Origin: Pseudohongiella sp. O18 | GTDB taxonomy: Bacteria > Pseudomonadota > Gammaproteobacteria > Pseudomonadales > Pseudohongiellaceae | Assembly (NCBI RefSeq): GCF_021729085.1 | Contig: NZ_JAJSAR010000001.1 | Span: 186,001 to 250,000, forward strand | Direction: 5' to 3' | Length of the DNA: 64,000 nt | Shown: positions 9,797 to 19,887 of the stretch, one piece after another | Position numbering within the stretch: position 1 is the stretch's first letter | How the letters are laid out: every line of letters starts with the position of its first letter | Made by a program: the position numbers and the translations under genes | The notes under the pieces: generated by a model | What the model was told of the DNA's origin: nothing | Database searches by the model: none | Seen by the model: the letters and a program-made list of their open reading frames with translations, nothing else

Positions 9797-11049
9797 ATCC
9801 GCACCTCCTGACCAGCCTTAGTAAGCGCAGCTGGTTGACCCATTGAAAACAATTGCCGCTGAACTGATTCCAGAGCATGCAGCAACCTATACAGCTGTTC
9901 GTCACTGTGAGCTGCTGACAGAGTAATGCGCAGTCGCGACTGCCCCTGCGGCACAGTTGGTGGCCGGATAGCACTGACCTGCACACCCTGAGCGCGCAAC
10001 AGCTGGCTGGCTCTGACGGCCGCCTCGGCAGAACCCATCATGACTGCCTGTACCGGCGTCTCCGATGGCAGCAGAACAAGTCCCAGCTCTGCGGCCCCGC
10101 GCCTGAAACCTGAAATCAGTTGCTGCAGACGATCGCGCCGCCACTGCTCGCCGACCACCAGCTTCAGACTGGCCCGGGTCGCCTCTGCCAGAGCTGGCGG
10201 CATCGCCGTGGTAAACACGTAAGTCCTGGCGAATTGTGCCAGATAATCGATAAGCACTGCATCACCGGCAACGAATGCACCGGCAGTACCAAATGCCTTA
10301 CCGAGTGTCCCAATCAGAATCGGCACCTGCGTCTGGGACAGACCCGCTGCGCTCACCGTGCCACTGCCATTTCTACCCAGCACACCCAGCCCATGGGCAT
10401 CGTCGACCATCAATGCGGCGCGATGCTCATCGGCGATCTCTGCCAGCAGCGCCAGCGGCGCGCAATCGCCATCCATGCTGAAGACTCCGTCAGTAACGAT
10501 CAGCCTGGATGGGGCGGCTGCGGCCTGCCTCAACTCCAGTTCCAGACTGTCTGTATCACTGTGTGCGTAACGGATGCTGCGTCCACGACTCAGCCAGCCG
10601 CCATCCAGCAGGGACGCGTGATTCAATGCATCCTGCAGCACCAGTCCATCGGGTTCAGTCAGTGCGTTTATGACGCCCACATTGGCCATGTAACCACTGC
10701 AGAACAGCAGGGCTTTTTCTCTGCCAGTGAATGCCGCCAGCTCTTCACTCAATTGATCATGAACGCGGCAGTGACCTGTGATCAGATGCGAAGCACCGCT
10801 GCCAACGCCATAATCGCGCGCCCCCTTCTGAAGTGCCGCAATAACATCCGGATGATTGGCCAGCCCCAGATAGTCATTGCTGCAGAAACCAAGCAGCTCC
10901 TCACCATCGACACTCATGGTGACCTGATCCGCGTTGCCACGGACCAGGTGCGTGCGAAGTAATTGCTGTTCGCGCCTTTGGGCAAGACTGGACTGCAGGC
11001 GCGACAGGAGCAGCGCAGAGCCCCTGGAATGATTACTCATGTCAGGCAT
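9793..11049 (-). CDS. bioF: 8-amino-7-oxononanoate synthase
   Basis: PLP enzyme that condenses pimeloyl-ACP (or CoA) with alanine, the first step of ring assembly in biotin synthesis. Recognisable: GFCSNDYLGLANHP, the VTDGVFSMDGD motif, VDDAHGLGVLG, and the PLP lysine in the GTLGKAFG loop. The start is ambiguous: ATG at 11049 is chosen (418 aa); a TTG at 11064 overlaps the bioB stop in a TTGA configuration, and ATG at 11040 is also possible. The catalytic core starts well after all of them. It sits between bioB and bioD. Confidence 0.96.
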   Translation of the reverse strand: MPDMSNHSRGSALLLSRLQSSLAQRREQQLLRTHLVRGNADQVTMSVDGEELLGFCSNDYLGLANHPDVIAALQKGARDYGVGSGASHLITGHCRVHDQLSEELAAFTGREKALLFCSGYMANVGVINALTEPDGLVLQDALNHASLLDGGWLSRGRSIRYAHSDTDSLELELRQAAAAPSRLIVTDGVFSMDGDCAPLALLAEIADEHRAALMVDDAHGLGVLGRNGSGTVSAAGLSQTQVPILIGTLGKAFGTAGAFVAGDAVLIDYLAQFARTYVFTTAMPPALAEATRASLKLVVGEQWRRDRLQQLISGFRRGAAELGLVLLPSETPVQAVMMGSAEAAVRASQLLRAQGVQVSAIRPPTVPQGQSRLRITLSAAHSDEQLYRLLHALESVQRQLFSMGQPAALTKAGQEVRI

Positions 11050-11060
11050 TAACCGGCCGC

Positions 11061-12101
11061 TCAAACGGCAGAATAAAAGCGATGGTCACCCGTAATCGGT
11101 CGTTCAGGCTGCAGGCCCAGACGATCAAACAGCGCGATGTCCCGGTGCTCTTCCGGCAGCGGCGTAGTGAGCAGCTTGTCACCATAAAATATCGAGTTGG
11201 CACCAGCCATGAAACACAATGCCTGGGTCTGGTCGTTCATCTGCTGCCGGCCGGCCGACAGCCTGACGTAGGACTGTGGCATCAGGATGCGCGCCACCGC
11301 AATGGTGCGGATAAAATCGAAGGGGTCAATTTCCTCGACATCCTGCAGCGGGGTGCCTTTGACCTTGACCAGATTGTTGATCGGAACGCTGTCAGGGTGC
11401 ACTGGCATATTGGCCAATTGTTGCAACAGCCCGACGCGATCCTCGGCCTTTTCACCCATACCAACAATGCCACCACTGCATACTTTCATACCAGCGTCCC
11501 GGACTCGACCCAGGGTTTCCAGGCGCTCCTGGTAGCTTCGAGTAGTGATAATCTCGCCGTAGTATTCCGGTGAGGTATCCAGGTTGTGGTTGTAATAGTC
11601 CAGCCCTGCCTCTGCCAGCGCAGCAGTCTGCTCGCTGCTCAGTGCCCCCAGTGTCATGCAGGTTTCCATGCCCAGCTCTCGCACCTGCCTTACCATGTCC
11701 AGCACATAGGGAAAATCTTTTTCCGAGGGATGCTTCCATGCAGCACCCATGCAGAAGCGCGAAGCCCCGCGATCGCGCGCGATACGAGCCTGCGCCACGA
11801 CTTTTTCGACCTCCATCAGCTTCTCTTTCTGCAGACCTGTGTTGTAGTGGCCGCTTTGCGGGCAGTACTTGCAGTCCTCCGGGCAGGCGCCGGTTTTTAT
11901 CGACAACAGCGTACTCATCTGCACTTTGTTGGGATCGAAATGGGTACGATGGATGGTCTGAGCCTTGTGCAGCAGGTCCATAAAAGGCAGGTCAAAAAGC
12001 GCCTGAATCTCTTTGCGCGTCCAGTCATTGCGAAGCCCTGTCGCTGGCATGGCATTGTCGGACAGTGATGCCTGGCGGATGGCTTGTACCTTATCAGTCA
12101 T
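11061..12101 (-). CDS. bioB: Biotin synthase (radical SAM)
   Basis: BioB inserts sulfur into dethiobiotin using two iron-sulfur clusters. The radical SAM cluster motif [12 protein letters not shown] is present at residues ~68-79, together with GGIVGMGE and the Cys/Arg segment lining the sacrificial [2Fe-2S] cluster. The reading frame is open upstream to 12260, but ATG at 12101 gives the family length (346 aa) and N-terminus ([15 protein letters not shown]); AAGGA lies a little further than usual upstream. It is preceded by a promoter overlapping a BirA operator. Confidence 0.97.
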   Translation of the reverse strand: MTDKVQAIRQASLSDNAMPATGLRNDWTRKEIQALFDLPFMDLLHKAQTIHRTHFDPNKVQMSTLLSIKTGACPEDCKYCPQSGHYNTGLQKEKLMEVEKVVAQARIARDRGASRFCMGAAWKHPSEKDFPYVLDMVRQVRELGMETCMTLGALSSEQTAALAEAGLDYYNHNLDTSPEYYGEIITTRSYQERLETLGRVRDAGMKVCSGGIVGMGEKAEDRVGLLQQLANMPVHPDSVPINNLVKVKGTPLQDVEEIDPFDFIRTIAVARILMPQSYVRLSAGRQQMNDQTQALCFMAGANSIFYGDKLLTTPLPEEHRDIALFDRLGLQPERPITGDHRFYSAV

Positions 12102-12169
12102 AATGGGTGAAATCCTTGTGCCACAGCGACATGGCGGGTCGCTGGCTATACTCGATTGGAAAGCGTCCA

Positions 12170-12197
12170 ATTCTAAGTCCGGACAGAACATTGTCAA
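12170..12197 (-). promoter_or_regulatory. bioB promoter
   Basis: On the minus strand TTGACA (12197-12192) and TAGAAT (12175-12170) are separated by 16 bp, one mismatch from consensus in the second hexamer. The -35 box lies inside the BirA operator, so biotin-loaded BirA should occlude it. Confidence 0.75.
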
Positions 12198-12223
12198 CCA
12201 GATGAGTGCACTTTGATTTACAA
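12191..12223. promoter_or_regulatory. BirA (biotin repressor) operator
   Basis: TTGTCAACC-N15-GATTTACAA is an imperfect inverted repeat with the exact layout of the E. coli bio operator (TTGTAAACC-N15-GGTTTACAA), differing at two bases. It lies between divergent bioB and comF-bioA and overlaps the bioB -35 and the only in-frame start of comF. Confidence 0.85.
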
Positions 12224-13001
12224 TCCATTTCATTTCAGGAGTATCAGCAAGCGACTTCAACGCGCGGCCAGCACCCTCCTGGGCGAACCCTGTCTGTTTT
12301 GCCTGGGACTCGAGGGCGTTGATCGAGGAATCTGCGATCGCTGTCTCGCCTCACTTCCCTGGCAAGCGCCGGGATGTCTCCGGTGTGGCGTCGTGTCAGA
12401 AACCGATGGCGAGCAGGAACCTCTCTGCCATCGCTGTCGCAGCGCCCCCCCTCCATTTGACAGATGTTTTGCGGTGTTCAGCTACCAACAGCCCATATCG
12501 CGCCAGATCTCGCGGTTAAAGGATAACGGAGCTTTCCAGGCGGGGCGTGTGCTGGGCAGACTGCTGGCTGACGCCATGTCGGTACACTATCAGGTTGTTG
12601 CCTCCACCAAGCCCGGGCTGCTGCTGCCAGTACCCCTGCATGCAGGACGCCTGCGTATGCGTGGCTTCAACCAGGCATCAATTCTGGCTGATTGTGCAGG
12701 GCGACGGCTGGGGATACGGGTTCTGCGACAGGCCTGCCAACGATTGCCGGGCAAACATGCCCAGCGCGCACTGAATTCTCAAGCCAGACTCGCCAATCTG
12801 GGCAAGTTGTTCACTACAAATGAATCATGCAGGTTGACATATGGCAAGCACGTCGCCATCATCGATGACGTTGTGACGACTACAACAACCACTCGGGATA
12901 TGGCCCGCGTCCTTCGTGATGCCGGCGCCCGACGAATCGATGTCTGGGCGCTGGCCCAACGAAACCTGACCCTGTCTGATACTCACACTTATGAGCTATA
13001 A
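12213..13001 (+). CDS. ComF family amidophosphoribosyltransferase-like protein
   Basis: 262-aa member of the ComF/GntX family. Four N-terminal cysteines (two CxxC pairs: CLFC, CDRC, then CLRC and CHRC) form the usual zinc finger; the phosphoribosyltransferase domain follows, with the [11 protein letters not shown] motif and the PRPP loop [19 protein letters not shown]. The family is linked to DNA uptake or use of DNA as a nutrient, role uncertain. The only in-frame start is TTG at 12213, within the BirA operator, with no clear Shine-Dalgarno; the true start is therefore unsure. It overlaps bioA by 11 nt and is probably co-transcribed with it. Confidence 0.88.
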   Translation: MIYNPFHFRSISKRLQRAASTLLGEPCLFCLGLEGVDRGICDRCLASLPWQAPGCLRCGVVSETDGEQEPLCHRCRSAPPPFDRCFAVFSYQQPISRQISRLKDNGAFQAGRVLGRLLADAMSVHYQVVASTKPGLLLPVPLHAGRLRMRGFNQASILADCAGRRLGIRVLRQACQRLPGKHAQRALNSQARLANLGKLFTTNESCRLTYGKHVAIIDDVVTTTTTTRDMARVLRDAGARRIDVWALAQRNLTLSDTHTYEL

Positions 13002-14304
13002 CGCCGAATCGCAGCAACTGCTGGATTTTGACCGCAAACACATTTTACACCCCTACACTTCGATGACTGATCCGCTGCCTGCGCAACTGGTAAGCGCGGC
13101 CAGTGGTTGCAAACTGCATCTGGCCAATGGCCGGACACTGATTGACGGAATGAGCTCCTGGTGGGCAGCCATTCATGGCTACAATCACCCGGCACTTAAC
13201 CAGGCGGCCGCTGAACAGCTTCAGTCAATGTCGCATGTTATGTTTGGTGGATTGACTCATGAACCAGCCATCAGGCTTGGACAACAGCTGCTGGATATCT
13301 GCCCGGCCGGCATGAGCAAGGTGTTTCTGGCTGACTCTGGCTCGATCGCGGTCGAAGTCGCCATCAAGATGGCCTTGCAATACTGGCATGCCAAAGCCCG
13401 GCCGCAGCGGCATCGATTAATCAGTCTGCGCCGCGCATACCATGGCGATACCTTTGCCGCCATGTCAGCCTGCGACCCGGTCACCGGCATGCATACCCTG
13501 TTTTCCAGCACGCTCAAGCAACAGCTGTTTGCCGACGCACCGCGCTGTCGCTTTGAAGCCGAGTGGGATCAGACCGATATCACAAGCCTGCAGTCATTGC
13601 TGGAACAACATCACGAAGAAGTGGCCGCCGTCATTCTTGAACCAGTGGTACAAGGCGCTGGCGGCATGTTTTTCTATTCGCCAGAATACCTCAGGCAGGC
13701 CCGTATCCTGTGTGATCAATACGATGTACTGTTGATCGCCGACGAAATCGCCACAGGCTTTGGCCGCAGTGGGAAGCTGTTCGCCTGCGAGCATGCCGGC
13801 ATTACGCCAGACATACTATGTGTTGGCAAAGCGCTGACGGGCGGATACATGACGCTGGCCGCAACGCTGACAACGGAGAAGCTGGCCGACACTATCGGGC
13901 AGGCAGGGCTGCCGTTCATGCATGGCCCAACCTTTATGGGCAATCCACTGGCATGCGCCGTGGCCTGCGCATCGATCAAGCTGTTATTGGCAAATCCCTG
14001 GCAAGATCAGGTCACTGCGATCGAGACGAGAATGCGGTCATCGCTAGAGTCGTGCCGACACCATGATGCCGTCAGCGATGTAAGAGTCCTCGGCGCGATC
14101 GGCGTGGTGGAAATGCAGGAAGCGGTTGATATGCGCTGGATCCAGCAACGCTTTGTGGAACTGGGCGTGTGGGTACGCCCATTCGGCCGGCTGATATATA
14201 TCATGCCGCCTTATATCATCACTGATTCAGAGCTGGACTTGTTGTGCGGGGCGATTCGGACAGTCGTGGCGGAAATAGACAGCGGGAGCCAAACAGGGCG
14301 TTAA
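12991..14304 (+). CDS. bioA: Adenosylmethionine-8-amino-7-oxononanoate aminotransferase
   Basis: BioA transfers an amino group from SAM to KAPA to make DAPA. The 437-aa protein shows the family N-terminus HILHPYTSM, the WWAAIHGYNHP motif, ADSGSIAVEVAIKMALQYW, DEIATGFGRSGK, and the PLP lysine in GKALTGGYMTLAAT. It overlaps the comF end by 11 nt, so comF and bioA look like one transcript divergent from bioBFD. Its stop codon abuts the stop of the next, convergent gene with no gap. Confidence 0.97.
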   Translation: MSYNAESQQLLDFDRKHILHPYTSMTDPLPAQLVSAASGCKLHLANGRTLIDGMSSWWAAIHGYNHPALNQAAAEQLQSMSHVMFGGLTHEPAIRLGQQLLDICPAGMSKVFLADSGSIAVEVAIKMALQYWHAKARPQRHRLISLRRAYHGDTFAAMSACDPVTGMHTLFSSTLKQQLFADAPRCRFEAEWDQTDITSLQSLLEQHHEEVAAVILEPVVQGAGGMFFYSPEYLRQARILCDQYDVLLIADEIATGFGRSGKLFACEHAGITPDILCVGKALTGGYMTLAATLTTEKLADTIGQAGLPFMHGPTFMGNPLACAVACASIKLLLANPWQDQVTAIETRMRSSLESCRHHDAVSDVRVLGAIGVVEMQEAVDMRWIQQRFVELGVWVRPFGRLIYIMPPYIITDSELDLLCGAIRTVVAEIDSGSQTGR

Positions 14305-15177
14305 TCAGAACTGATACTTGATTGTACCGTAGGCAACATGTTCCGAGCCTTCCGGGTTGCCGCCAGTTACGGACCCCGGGCGAAGAGAGTTTACGGGGCG
14401 GCGGTCAAACATGTTGCGCACACCCAATGAGAATGAGGCATTACTCTGTCGACCTGTTGACAGATTATAGCCATAGCGCAGATCAACAGTGGTCATCTGT
14501 CCGACCAGCTCGTTGAGCTGATCCAGATTCAGCTGCCCGACATTCAGACGCCCGAAGTGATCAAGCCGGTCATTGTAGCTGGTCACTGCTGTGGCAGAGT
14601 GATTACCAAACTGCCAGGTCAGCGTTACGCTGCTAAGCAGCTCTGGTGTTTTGCCAAACAGGGCGGCGTTTTCAGGAGCAGTGCGCGCAGCCACCGTGTC
14701 ACTGACCGCATCAGTGATGCGGGTGTTGTATACATAACTGGTATTGGTGCTGACAACAAACTGCCCGAAGCGTGGTGACTCCCAGACGTAGGAGGCGCTC
14801 ACATCCAGCCCCGGTACCTGGCCATTACCAATCAGCAAGGCACGCTCATGACTGACATCAACTGCCTGCAGGGTGTTGTCGGTGGCGCTGAGCGCCGGGA
14901 ATGCATCCAGCCGTAAGGCCGGAGAAATCAACAGATCTTCAGCCACCTGACCCAGAGGCGATGAATCCACCTGTGAGGCTGCTTGTGTGCTGGCCTGTTC
15001 CTGACTCACGGCAGACAGACTGGAGAGACTGTCTGCGATCTGCAGCGTACCTGGTTCGGCATGATTGAGCTGCTGAGATTGCGCGAACACATGCGGCGCG
15101 ACCAGCATCATAGCTGTCACGATCCCTGTTCGGGCAATATGTCGCAGTGCTCGCGAAGTCAATTTCTGTGGTTCCAT
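14305..15177 (-). CDS. Secreted protein with a TonB-receptor C-terminal barrel half but no plug
   Basis: 290 aa. A Sec signal peptide is clear (HIARTGIVTAMMLVAPHVFA, cleavage near residue 32), followed by a ~60-aa Ser/Ala/Gln-rich, low-complexity stretch. From ~120 to the end it reads like the last strands of a TonB-dependent receptor: alternating strands such as VSASYVWESPRFGQF, SSVTLTWQFGNHSATAVTSY, VDLRYGYNLS and ASFSLGVRNMFDRRP, ending with the aromatic outer-membrane signal AYGTIKYQF. The family is normally 700-1000 aa with a plug domain; none fits here. It may be an orphan barrel protein, or a deleted receptor that kept its signal peptide. Its stop abuts that of bioA. Confidence 0.7.
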   Translation of the reverse strand: MEPQKLTSRALRHIARTGIVTAMMLVAPHVFAQSQQLNHAEPGTLQIADSLSSLSAVSQEQASTQAASQVDSSPLGQVAEDLLISPALRLDAFPALSATDNTLQAVDVSHERALLIGNGQVPGLDVSASYVWESPRFGQFVVSTNTSYVYNTRITDAVSDTVAARTAPENAALFGKTPELLSSVTLTWQFGNHSATAVTSYNDRLDHFGRLNVGQLNLDQLNELVGQMTTVDLRYGYNLSTGRQSNASFSLGVRNMFDRRPVNSLRPGSVTGGNPEGSEHVAYGTIKYQF

Positions 15178-15243
15178 GTCCAGGCCGAATGGCTTTTGGT
15201 TTTTATCAATCGGCCTTTCAGTATACAGAGTTGCAATCCAGTA

Positions 15244-15795
15244 TCAAGAGTCTGACAGCGCTGTCAGCAGGGATTTTACGGTCTGGTCGGAACCCGGAAA
15301 TCGATAGTCCGGCCAGATCTGGGAAAGGGGCATCAGCACAAACTCGCGCTGAGTCGCCCGGGGATGCGGAAGCTGTAGTTTATCGTCATCGACGACGGCA
15401 CCACCAAAGGCCAGCAGATCGAGATCGAGAGGCCTTGCCTCATTACGCAGGCCGGAGCGCTGGCGGCCAAAGACCTGTTCGATACTGTGCAGGTCTGACA
15501 GCAGCTGCATCGGAGTGCAATCACCTTTGGGCAGTACAACAGCAACTGCGTTGCAAAAGTCAGGGCTGCCCGGCGGACAGTCGACTGGCCGGCTTGTCAT
15601 GATTGGCGATAGAAGAACAGGTATGGCAGACAGGCCATCAAGATGCCGCTTTGCCGCAACCAGGGTGTCTGACGGGCCACCTGCCAGAGAAGGCAGGTTG
15701 GCACCCAGCCCGATCAGGGCCAGCCCCGCCGCCTGATCTGTCGACTGACCAGACTGGCGAAGCCAATCAGCGATGGTAGTCGACAGACAACTCAT
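15244..15795 (-). CDS. folK: 6-hydroxymethyl-7,8-dihydropterin pyrophosphokinase
   Basis: HPPK transfers pyrophosphate from ATP to hydroxymethyldihydropterin in folate synthesis. Visible motifs: [11 protein letters not shown], the [14 protein letters not shown] loop, [12 protein letters not shown] (metal-binding DxD) and [19 protein letters not shown] at 15795 gives 183 aa and overlaps the hemE 3' end by 29 nt; the frame is open much further upstream, inside hemE, but those extra residues are not HPPK-like. The Shine-Dalgarno is poor, so the start is provisional. Confidence 0.93.
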   Translation of the reverse strand: MSCLSTTIADWLRQSGQSTDQAAGLALIGLGANLPSLAGGPSDTLVAAKRHLDGLSAIPVLLSPIMTSRPVDCPPGSPDFCNAVAVVLPKGDCTPMQLLSDLHSIEQVFGRQRSGLRNEARPLDLDLLAFGGAVVDDDKLQLPHPRATQREFVLMPLSQIWPDYRFPGSDQTVKSLLTALSDS

Positions 15796-16831
15796 GGACA
15801 GCGTCAACAAATGCAGACACGTTATCCGGGTCCACGTGAGGCGTAATACCATGACCCAGGTTGAAGACATGACCATTGCCGGAGCCAAAGGACGACAGAA
15901 TGCGTGACACTTCTGCGCGAATACTTGCCGGCGATGAATACAGCACTGCCGGGTCCATATTGCCCTGCAGGCAGACACGGTCACCTATCAGTTCGCGCGC
16001 CCGACCAATCTCCATGGTCCAGTCCAGACCCACACAGTGGCAACCTGAGCCAGCAATTTCATCCAGCCACAGACCCCCATTTTTGGTGAACAGGATAACG
16101 GGAACCGGCCGACCGTCTGCCTCGCGCGTCAGCCCGGCGACAATCTTTTTCATATAGGAGAGCGAGAACTCCTGGTACGCAGGCGTGCTGAGAATTCCGC
16201 CCCAGGTATCGAATATCTGCACGGCCTGGGCACCTGCCGCGATCTGTGCATTCAGATAGGCAGTCACGGTCTGTGCCAGCTTGTCCAGCAGGGCATGCAG
16301 CACCTCTGGCTGGTTGTACATCATCGCCTTGGCATGACGAAAATCTTTGCTGCCACTGCCCTCGATCATGTACGTAGCCAGTGTCCAGGGGCTGCCGGAA
16401 AAACCGATCAGCGGGACTGAACCATTCAGTTCACGGCGAATCAGAGAAACCGCATCGGTCACGTAGGCCAGATCTCTTGCCACATCTGGCAGTGGCAAGG
16501 CCGCAACGTCCTGTTCGCTGCGCACGGTTTTGCGGAAGCGGGGACCTTCACCGGTTTCGAAATACAGGCCCAGACCCATCGCATCTGGAATGGTCAGAAT
16601 GTCAGAAAACAGAATGGCAGCATCAAAAGCATAGCGGCGCAGCGGCTGCAGCGTGACCTCACATGCCAGCTCGGGCGACTGACATAGACTCATGAAGTTA
16701 CCCGCCTGCTCGCGAGTTGCGCGGTATTCAGGCAGATAGCGACCCGCCTGGCGCATCATCCATACTGGGGTGACGTCTACGTCCTGTCCCATCAGGGCTC
16801 GCAAAAATCTGTCATTCTTCAACGGTGTCAC
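15767..16831 (-). CDS. hemE: Uroporphyrinogen decarboxylase
   Basis: HemE decarboxylates the four acetate side chains of uroporphyrinogen III in haem synthesis. GTG at 16831 gives 354 aa, the E. coli length, and the N-terminus [13 protein letters not shown]; it has an AGGAG Shine-Dalgarno 6 nt upstream, better than the TTG at 16837. Signature [16 protein letters not shown] (catalytic Arg) is present, followed by [20 protein letters not shown] and [15 protein letters not shown] near the end. It runs into folK with a 29-nt overlap. Confidence 0.98.
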   Translation of the reverse strand: MTPLKNDRFLRALMGQDVDVTPVWMMRQAGRYLPEYRATREQAGNFMSLCQSPELACEVTLQPLRRYAFDAAILFSDILTIPDAMGLGLYFETGEGPRFRKTVRSEQDVAALPLPDVARDLAYVTDAVSLIRRELNGSVPLIGFSGSPWTLATYMIEGSGSKDFRHAKAMMYNQPEVLHALLDKLAQTVTAYLNAQIAAGAQAVQIFDTWGGILSTPAYQEFSLSYMKKIVAGLTREADGRPVPVILFTKNGGLWLDEIAGSGCHCVGLDWTMEIGRARELIGDRVCLQGNMDPAVLYSSPASIRAEVSRILSSFGSGNGHVFNLGHGITPHVDPDNVSAFVDAVHELSVDYHR

Positions 16832-16886
16832 CAGCAACTCCTGCCTCTAGTCCGTAATGCAATTAAGGGGTCGTTATTCTACACGG

Positions 16887-17978
16887 TTACGATCGACAAA
16901 GCGCGTCGCCGGCCGCCAGTGTCTGCTGCAGCAGCTCTGCGGGAACGTCGCCATCAACCACGGCCTCACCCAGGTTGCGCAGCAAAATAAAGCGAATTTT
17001 TCCTGACTGCACTTTCTTGTCAACTGACATCAACTCGACAAAGCGCCCGACGCTGATCTCAGATGGCGGCACGGCGGGCAACCCGGCTCTTTCTATCAAT
17101 CGTCGCGTTCGTTGCGCATCTTCCTGCGTTATCCAGCCGAGTCGCCAGGACAGATCAGCGGCCATTACCATCCCAGTAGCCACAGCTTCGCCGTGCAGCC
17201 AGACTCCGTAACCCATGGCCGCTTCGATGGCATGCCCAAATGTGTGACCAAGGTTGAGCAGGGCCCGTTTGCCACCTTCGCGCTCGTCTTCCGCAACTAT
17301 CCGTGCTTTTTCCTCACAGCAGATACGAACGGCCTCGGACAGCAGCTTGCCATCCAGCTTCAACAGCTCATCGATGTGTTGTTCCAGCCACTCAAAAAAT
17401 GCGAAATTACCGAGCAGCCCGTATTTGATGACTTCCGCCAGCCCCGCCTGCAACTCTCTTGGCGGCAGCGTGTGCAACACATCAATATCAGCCAGCACCA
17501 CCTGTGGCTGATAAAAGGCGCCAATCATGTTCTTGCCCAGGGGGTGATTGACCCCCGTTTTGCCACCCACAGAAGAGTCCACTTGCGCCAGCAACGTGGT
17601 CGGCACCTGAATAAAGTTAACGCCGCGCTGATAGCAGGCCGCTGCAAAGCCGGTCAGGTCCCCGGTGACACCTCCACCCAGCGCGATCAGTGTGGTACTG
17701 CGCTCATGACGATCACGCAACAGGCGATCAAACACCTGATTCAGGGTATCAAGGTTCTTGGTTTGCTCACCGTCAGGCAGCACCAGCACATCAAAATCGA
17801 TGCCCGACAGAGACTGCTCCAGCTTCTCCAGATGCAGCGGAGCAACAACTTCATTGCTGACAACCAGCGCGCGGCCGCCTTTAACGTAGGGCGCCAGCAG
17901 GCCCTGCTGGCCAAGCAGACCGGGACCTATCAGAATCGGGTAACTGCGCTCACCCAGCTCGACAGTCAATTCATTCAT
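16887..17978 (-). CDS. aroB: 3-dehydroquinate synthase
   Basis: AroB converts DAHP to 3-dehydroquinate, the second shikimate step, with NAD and Zn. The 363-aa length is normal. Motifs seen: [72 protein letters not shown], and the metal-binding [13 protein letters not shown]. It overlaps aroK by 4 nt, a conserved aroK-aroB pair. Confidence 0.98.
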   Translation of the reverse strand: MNELTVELGERSYPILIGPGLLGQQGLLAPYVKGGRALVVSNEVVAPLHLEKLEQSLSGIDFDVLVLPDGEQTKNLDTLNQVFDRLLRDRHERSTTLIALGGGVTGDLTGFAAACYQRGVNFIQVPTTLLAQVDSSVGGKTGVNHPLGKNMIGAFYQPQVVLADIDVLHTLPPRELQAGLAEVIKYGLLGNFAFFEWLEQHIDELLKLDGKLLSEAVRICCEEKARIVAEDEREGGKRALLNLGHTFGHAIEAAMGYGVWLHGEAVATGMVMAADLSWRLGWITQEDAQRTRRLIERAGLPAVPPSEISVGRFVELMSVDKKVQSGKIRFILLRNLGEAVVDGDVPAELLQQTLAAGDALCRS

Positions 17979-18508
17979 CTTGTTTCATTTCCATCGGTTT
18001 TCAGGCGATTGACGATTTCGTTCACGACCGTGCGAGGTCCACGCCGACTGGTTTCAATGATCAGGTCAGCGGTCTCCAGATATAGCGGCTCACGGATGGC
18101 CATGAGCTCTTTGATACGCGCCAGCGGATCGGCAGTCTGCAGCAGAGGGCGATTGCGATCTTTGCTGGTGCGCTCAAACTGCTGGGCGATACTGGCTTTA
18201 AGGTAAACAACCGTGCCACGCTGCTTCAGGTGCTGGCGGGTCACCGCTGATAAAATGGCGCCACCACCTGTGGCCATGACGATACCGTCCTGCGCACTCA
18301 AGGTGTCGATCATGCGCTCCTCACGAACCCGGAAACCGGCCTCTCCCTCGACGTCAAATATCCACGGGATGTCAGCACCCGTGACAGCTTCGATCTCGCG
18401 ATCCGAGTCCAGAAAGGGTTTATGCAGAGCAGCGGCCAACATTCGTCCGATCGTGCTCTTGCCGACCCCCATGGGCCCTATCAAAAACACATTTGTCTGC
18501 TTGCTCAT
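17975..18508 (-). CDS. aroK: Shikimate kinase
   Basis: AroK phosphorylates shikimate. 177 aa with the P-loop [15 protein letters not shown], the shikimate-binding [16 protein letters not shown], the RxxE segment [10 protein letters not shown], and ATGGGAIL. It lies between the pil cluster and aroB, the standard position in gammaproteobacteria (pilQ-aroK-aroB). Confidence 0.98.
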   Translation of the reverse strand: MSKQTNVFLIGPMGVGKSTIGRMLAAALHKPFLDSDREIEAVTGADIPWIFDVEGEAGFRVREERMIDTLSAQDGIVMATGGGAILSAVTRQHLKQRGTVVYLKASIAQQFERTSKDRNRPLLQTADPLARIKELMAIREPLYLETADLIIETSRRGPRTVVNEIVNRLKTDGNETR

Positions 18509-18600
18509 GGATTACCCGTCGACCTGTGCCACGCAAGCGCGCAATCTAACCCGCATGCCTGTCAAACTCAAGCAAAAGCATGTACAAACGCGGCCCTGCG

Positions 18601-19887
18601 CTAAGGTGCCGGGATGATGGTCGGCGTGATGAATATCAGCAATTCTGTGCGTCGCTCCGACGCTACGGTACGTCGAAACAGCGGACCGATGACAGGAACT
18701 GAACGCAGTCCCGGCGTGCCGGTCACGGCCTCGGTCTGCTCCTCACGGAAAATACCGCCGAGCACCAGGGTGTCCTCATTGTCGATCAGGACACGGGTTT
18801 GCACGGTGTTTGTGTCAATGGCGGGCGTGTCACCACTGCCTGAAGCCACGGAGTCCTGCCTCACACTCAGGTCCATGATGATTCGCCCATCGGGCGTAAT
18901 CAGGGGTTTGACATCAAGAGACAACACCGCATCAACAAACTGTGTTATCGAGCCACCAGCAGTCCCGCCCGCCTGGGCCTGATAGGGTATTCGCACACCT
19001 GAGCTGATACTCGCTGGCGAGTTGTCCTGTGTCATGACCCGGGGTCGGGCTATCAGTTCGGCCTGGCCGCGCCGCTCAAGCAGGGAGAGCTCCCACTCGA
19101 GCAGCCGCGAGTCACGTATCAAAGCCGCTGTCACCGAGCCGGCATCCCGATGCCCGAGCTCAAGGGCAAACTGCGAATTGTCGACGATCGAACCTGCCGC
19201 TGCCGACAAACTTGTGGCACCCCAGCGCACACCCAGCTCCCTTCCGGTGTCCAGCGATGCACTGACAATACGAGCCTCGATCAGGACCTGACTGACTGGC
19301 ACATCCAGCTCGGTCAACAGCACATCTACCTGAGCCAGACCTGCGGGCTGATCCCGGACGATCAGCGTATTGGTGCGACGGTCCAGCATCACCGAACCCT
19401 GATCACTCAGAATGCCATTACCTGCAATCAGCTCCAGCAGCTCGTCAGCGTCGGCGTAGTTGATCTGGATATAACGGATCTGCACATCTGCCGAATCTGA
19501 AATATAGAGAACCCCGTCATCGACACGGTGGCTCAATCCAGTTGACTCCAGTAGCTGAGAGAGCAGGCCTTCGAATGTCGCGGCTCCGGCAGACACATCC
19601 ACCTCCTGATTCAGGACAGACTGCGCACCGCTGACATGGAGCTGGAGATTCTGATTCTGTGCCAGCATCTCCAGCACGATCCGCAAAGGCGTAGCTGTCA
19701 ACTCGAGCGTCAGGTGCTCATCGGCAACTGCCGAGTCCTGCCCTCGCCCGGCAATATCAGCCGTCTGCGCTGACAGCATCCGGTTGCCCGACAGGACGTC
19801 ATACACAGACGCTGACATGAGGAGCAGTATGAGGTGGCAACACGTCTTTATAGCTCTCTCGCGCCGGCGGCGCTTACCTGACCTCAT
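18601..19887 (-). CDS. pilQ: Type IV pilus secretin PilQ, short form lacking AMIN domains
   Basis: Outer-membrane secretin for pilus or DNA-uptake machinery. About 428 aa, against ~700 for typical PilQ. After a basic N-terminus with a hydrophobic segment (RRRRERAIKTCCHLILLLMS) come one secretin/TonB short-terminal-like domain (TLELTATPLRIVLEMLAQ), one N1/KH-type domain (IQINYADADELLELIAGNG...IVRDQPAGLAQVDVLL), and the secretin core (VSQVLIEARIV to ELLIFITPTIIP). No AMIN domain is seen, so it resembles E. coli HofQ in layout. ATG at 19887 is chosen (AGGG 9 nt upstream); ATG at 19893 is also possible. It overlaps pilO. Confidence 0.9.
   Translation of the reverse strand: MRSGKRRRRERAIKTCCHLILLLMSASVYDVLSGNRMLSAQTADIAGRGQDSAVADEHLTLELTATPLRIVLEMLAQNQNLQLHVSGAQSVLNQEVDVSAGAATFEGLLSQLLESTGLSHRVDDGVLYISDSADVQIRYIQINYADADELLELIAGNGILSDQGSVMLDRRTNTLIVRDQPAGLAQVDVLLTELDVPVSQVLIEARIVSASLDTGRELGVRWGATSLSAAAGSIVDNSQFALELGHRDAGSVTAALIRDSRLLEWELSLLERRGQAELIARPRVMTQDNSPASISSGVRIPYQAQAGGTAGGSITQFVDAVLSLDVKPLITPDGRIIMDLSVRQDSVASGSGDTPAIDTNTVQTRVLIDNEDTLVLGGIFREEQTEAVTGTPGLRSVPVIGPLFRRTVASERRTELLIFITPTIIPAP

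Noticed and set aside
10120-10962. 280-aa plus-strand ORF opposite bioF
   Set aside because: Shadow of bioF; no domain or RBS.
12102-12260. N-terminal extension of bioB
   Set aside because: The frame is open but runs through the BirA operator and promoter; the family start fits ATG at 12101.
17112-18206. 364-aa plus-strand ORF opposite aroB/aroK
   Set aside because: Lies entirely over two well-defined genes, no recognisable domain.
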